A DNA stretch of 6,515 nucleotides from an uncultured Helicobacter sp. GTDB lineage: Bacteria > Campylobacterota > Campylobacteria > Campylobacterales > Helicobacteraceae. Of the stretch, positions 6,353 through 6,515 are shown piece by piece (position 1 is the first letter of the stretch; each line of letters starts with the position of its first letter). A program made the position numbers and the translations under genes. The notes below the pieces were generated by a model that saw only the letters and a list, made by a program, of their open reading frames with translations, was not told the DNA's origin and did not search any database. The stretch covers positions 1 to 6,515 of the forward strand of contig CAMXAV010000043.1 of assembly GCA_947179285.1 (NCBI GenBank), given 5' to 3'.

Positions 6353-6373
6353 ATGTTGAGCGAAGCGAAACAT
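6353..6373. repeat. Short GTTGAGCGAAGCGAAAC-type repeat unit
   Basis: The stretch carries ATGTT (6353-6357) and AACAT (6369-6373) as complementary ends around GAGCGAAGCGA. It lies between the larger inverted repeat and the compound palindrome, so 6238-6430 may be one composite intergenic element. Similar GTTGAGCGAAGCG units are familiar from dispersed repeats; the copy number in this genome cannot be seen here. Confidence 0.5.
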
Positions 6374-6376
6374 CTC

Positions 6377-6430
6377 GAAGGTGCGACTTTAGTCGCACTC
6401 ATTAATATGTGCGGTTAAAACCGCACCTCC
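6377..6430. repeat. Compound palindrome: two perfect 18-bp hairpins mirrored around ATTAAT
   Basis: GTGCGACTTTAGTCGCAC (6381-6398) and GTGCGGTTAAAACCGCAC (6409-6426) are each perfect palindromes. They are themselves mirrored about the palindrome ATTAAT (6401-6406), all sharing one centre between 6403 and 6404. Pairing extends outward at 6379-6380 with 6427-6428. The right edge is 7 bp from the stop of the partial gene at 6438. Neither hairpin is followed by a T run on either strand, so it is not a standard terminator. Confidence 0.8.
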
Positions 6431-6437
6431 GATTCTG

Positions 6438-6515
6438 CTATTGCTCACTGATTTTGATTCCCCAGCCACAGCGCGCAACGTCTATGTTCGAGCCATAAGG
6501 CATAACATAGACGCA
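6438..6515 (-). CDS. C-terminal end of an unidentified gene (25 codons, 5' part outside window)
   Basis: The minus frame is open from the window edge to TAG at 6438-6440, encoding a tail that ends RCGWGIKISEQ and is preceded by VMPYGSNIDVA. Codon use (GCG, CGC, GGC, GAC, ATC) matches the genes to the left, which is why I treat it as coding. I do not recognise the family, and 25 residues are too few to assign a role. The DNA of this tail contains a 35 bp inverted repeat (6479-6513). The gene points the same way as the cytochrome operon but is separated from it by about 400 bp of repeats and AT-rich sequence. Confidence 0.5.
   Translation of the reverse strand, partial: CVYVMPYGSNIDVARCGWGIKISEQ

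Noticed and set aside
6227..6418. Small plus-strand open frame of 63 codons
   Set aside because: It is built almost wholly from the inverted repeat and palindrome modules. Such repeat-derived frames are often annotated but lack coding evidence.

Overview
All credible genes lie on the minus strand, so transcription runs right to left. The window looks like a Campylobacterota chromosome, probably a Helicobacter-like species with a balanced rather than AT-rich genome. Three things point there: MqnD of the futalosine menaquinone route, an epsilonproteobacterial style of c-type cytochromes, and repeats containing ATTGCGAG and GTTGAGCGAAGCG. The genus is an inference, not a proof.

From right to left, the right edge holds about 25 codons of an unidentified gene end (6438-6515). 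About 400 bp without a gene follow (6032-6437): a dispersed-repeat-like inverted repeat, a nested palindrome, an AT-rich stretch and a likely promoter. Next is a three-gene cytochrome operon. It encodes a monoheme SHP/DUF1924-type cytochrome c (5621-6031), a periplasmic DHC-type diheme cytochrome c (5051-5611), and a membrane cytochrome b561 fused to a second DHC domain (3991 to about 5070). The expected electron path is menaquinol to the two b hemes, to the DHC hemes, to the SHP heme. mqnD (3077-3949) lies only 41 bp further on, so a menaquinone-making enzyme sits beside a probable menaquinol-using system.

A 397-residue protein of unknown function follows (1804-2997). It has coiled-coil-like stretches, an Ala/Gly/Glu/Ser-rich linker and no cysteine. 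The left end holds two tandem CNNM/DUF21-CBS membrane proteins (752-1714, and 1-739 cut by the window edge). They are clear paralogs, 12 bp apart, behind a good extended -10 promoter at 1754-1781.

The main novelty candidates are the SHP-DHC-(b561+DHC) module with its possible direct-repeat operator, the compound palindrome at 6377-6430, a strong excess of GAATC/GATTC across the window, and the cysteine-free coiled-coil protein. I found no tRNA, rRNA, CRISPR array, insertion sequence or transposase gene.
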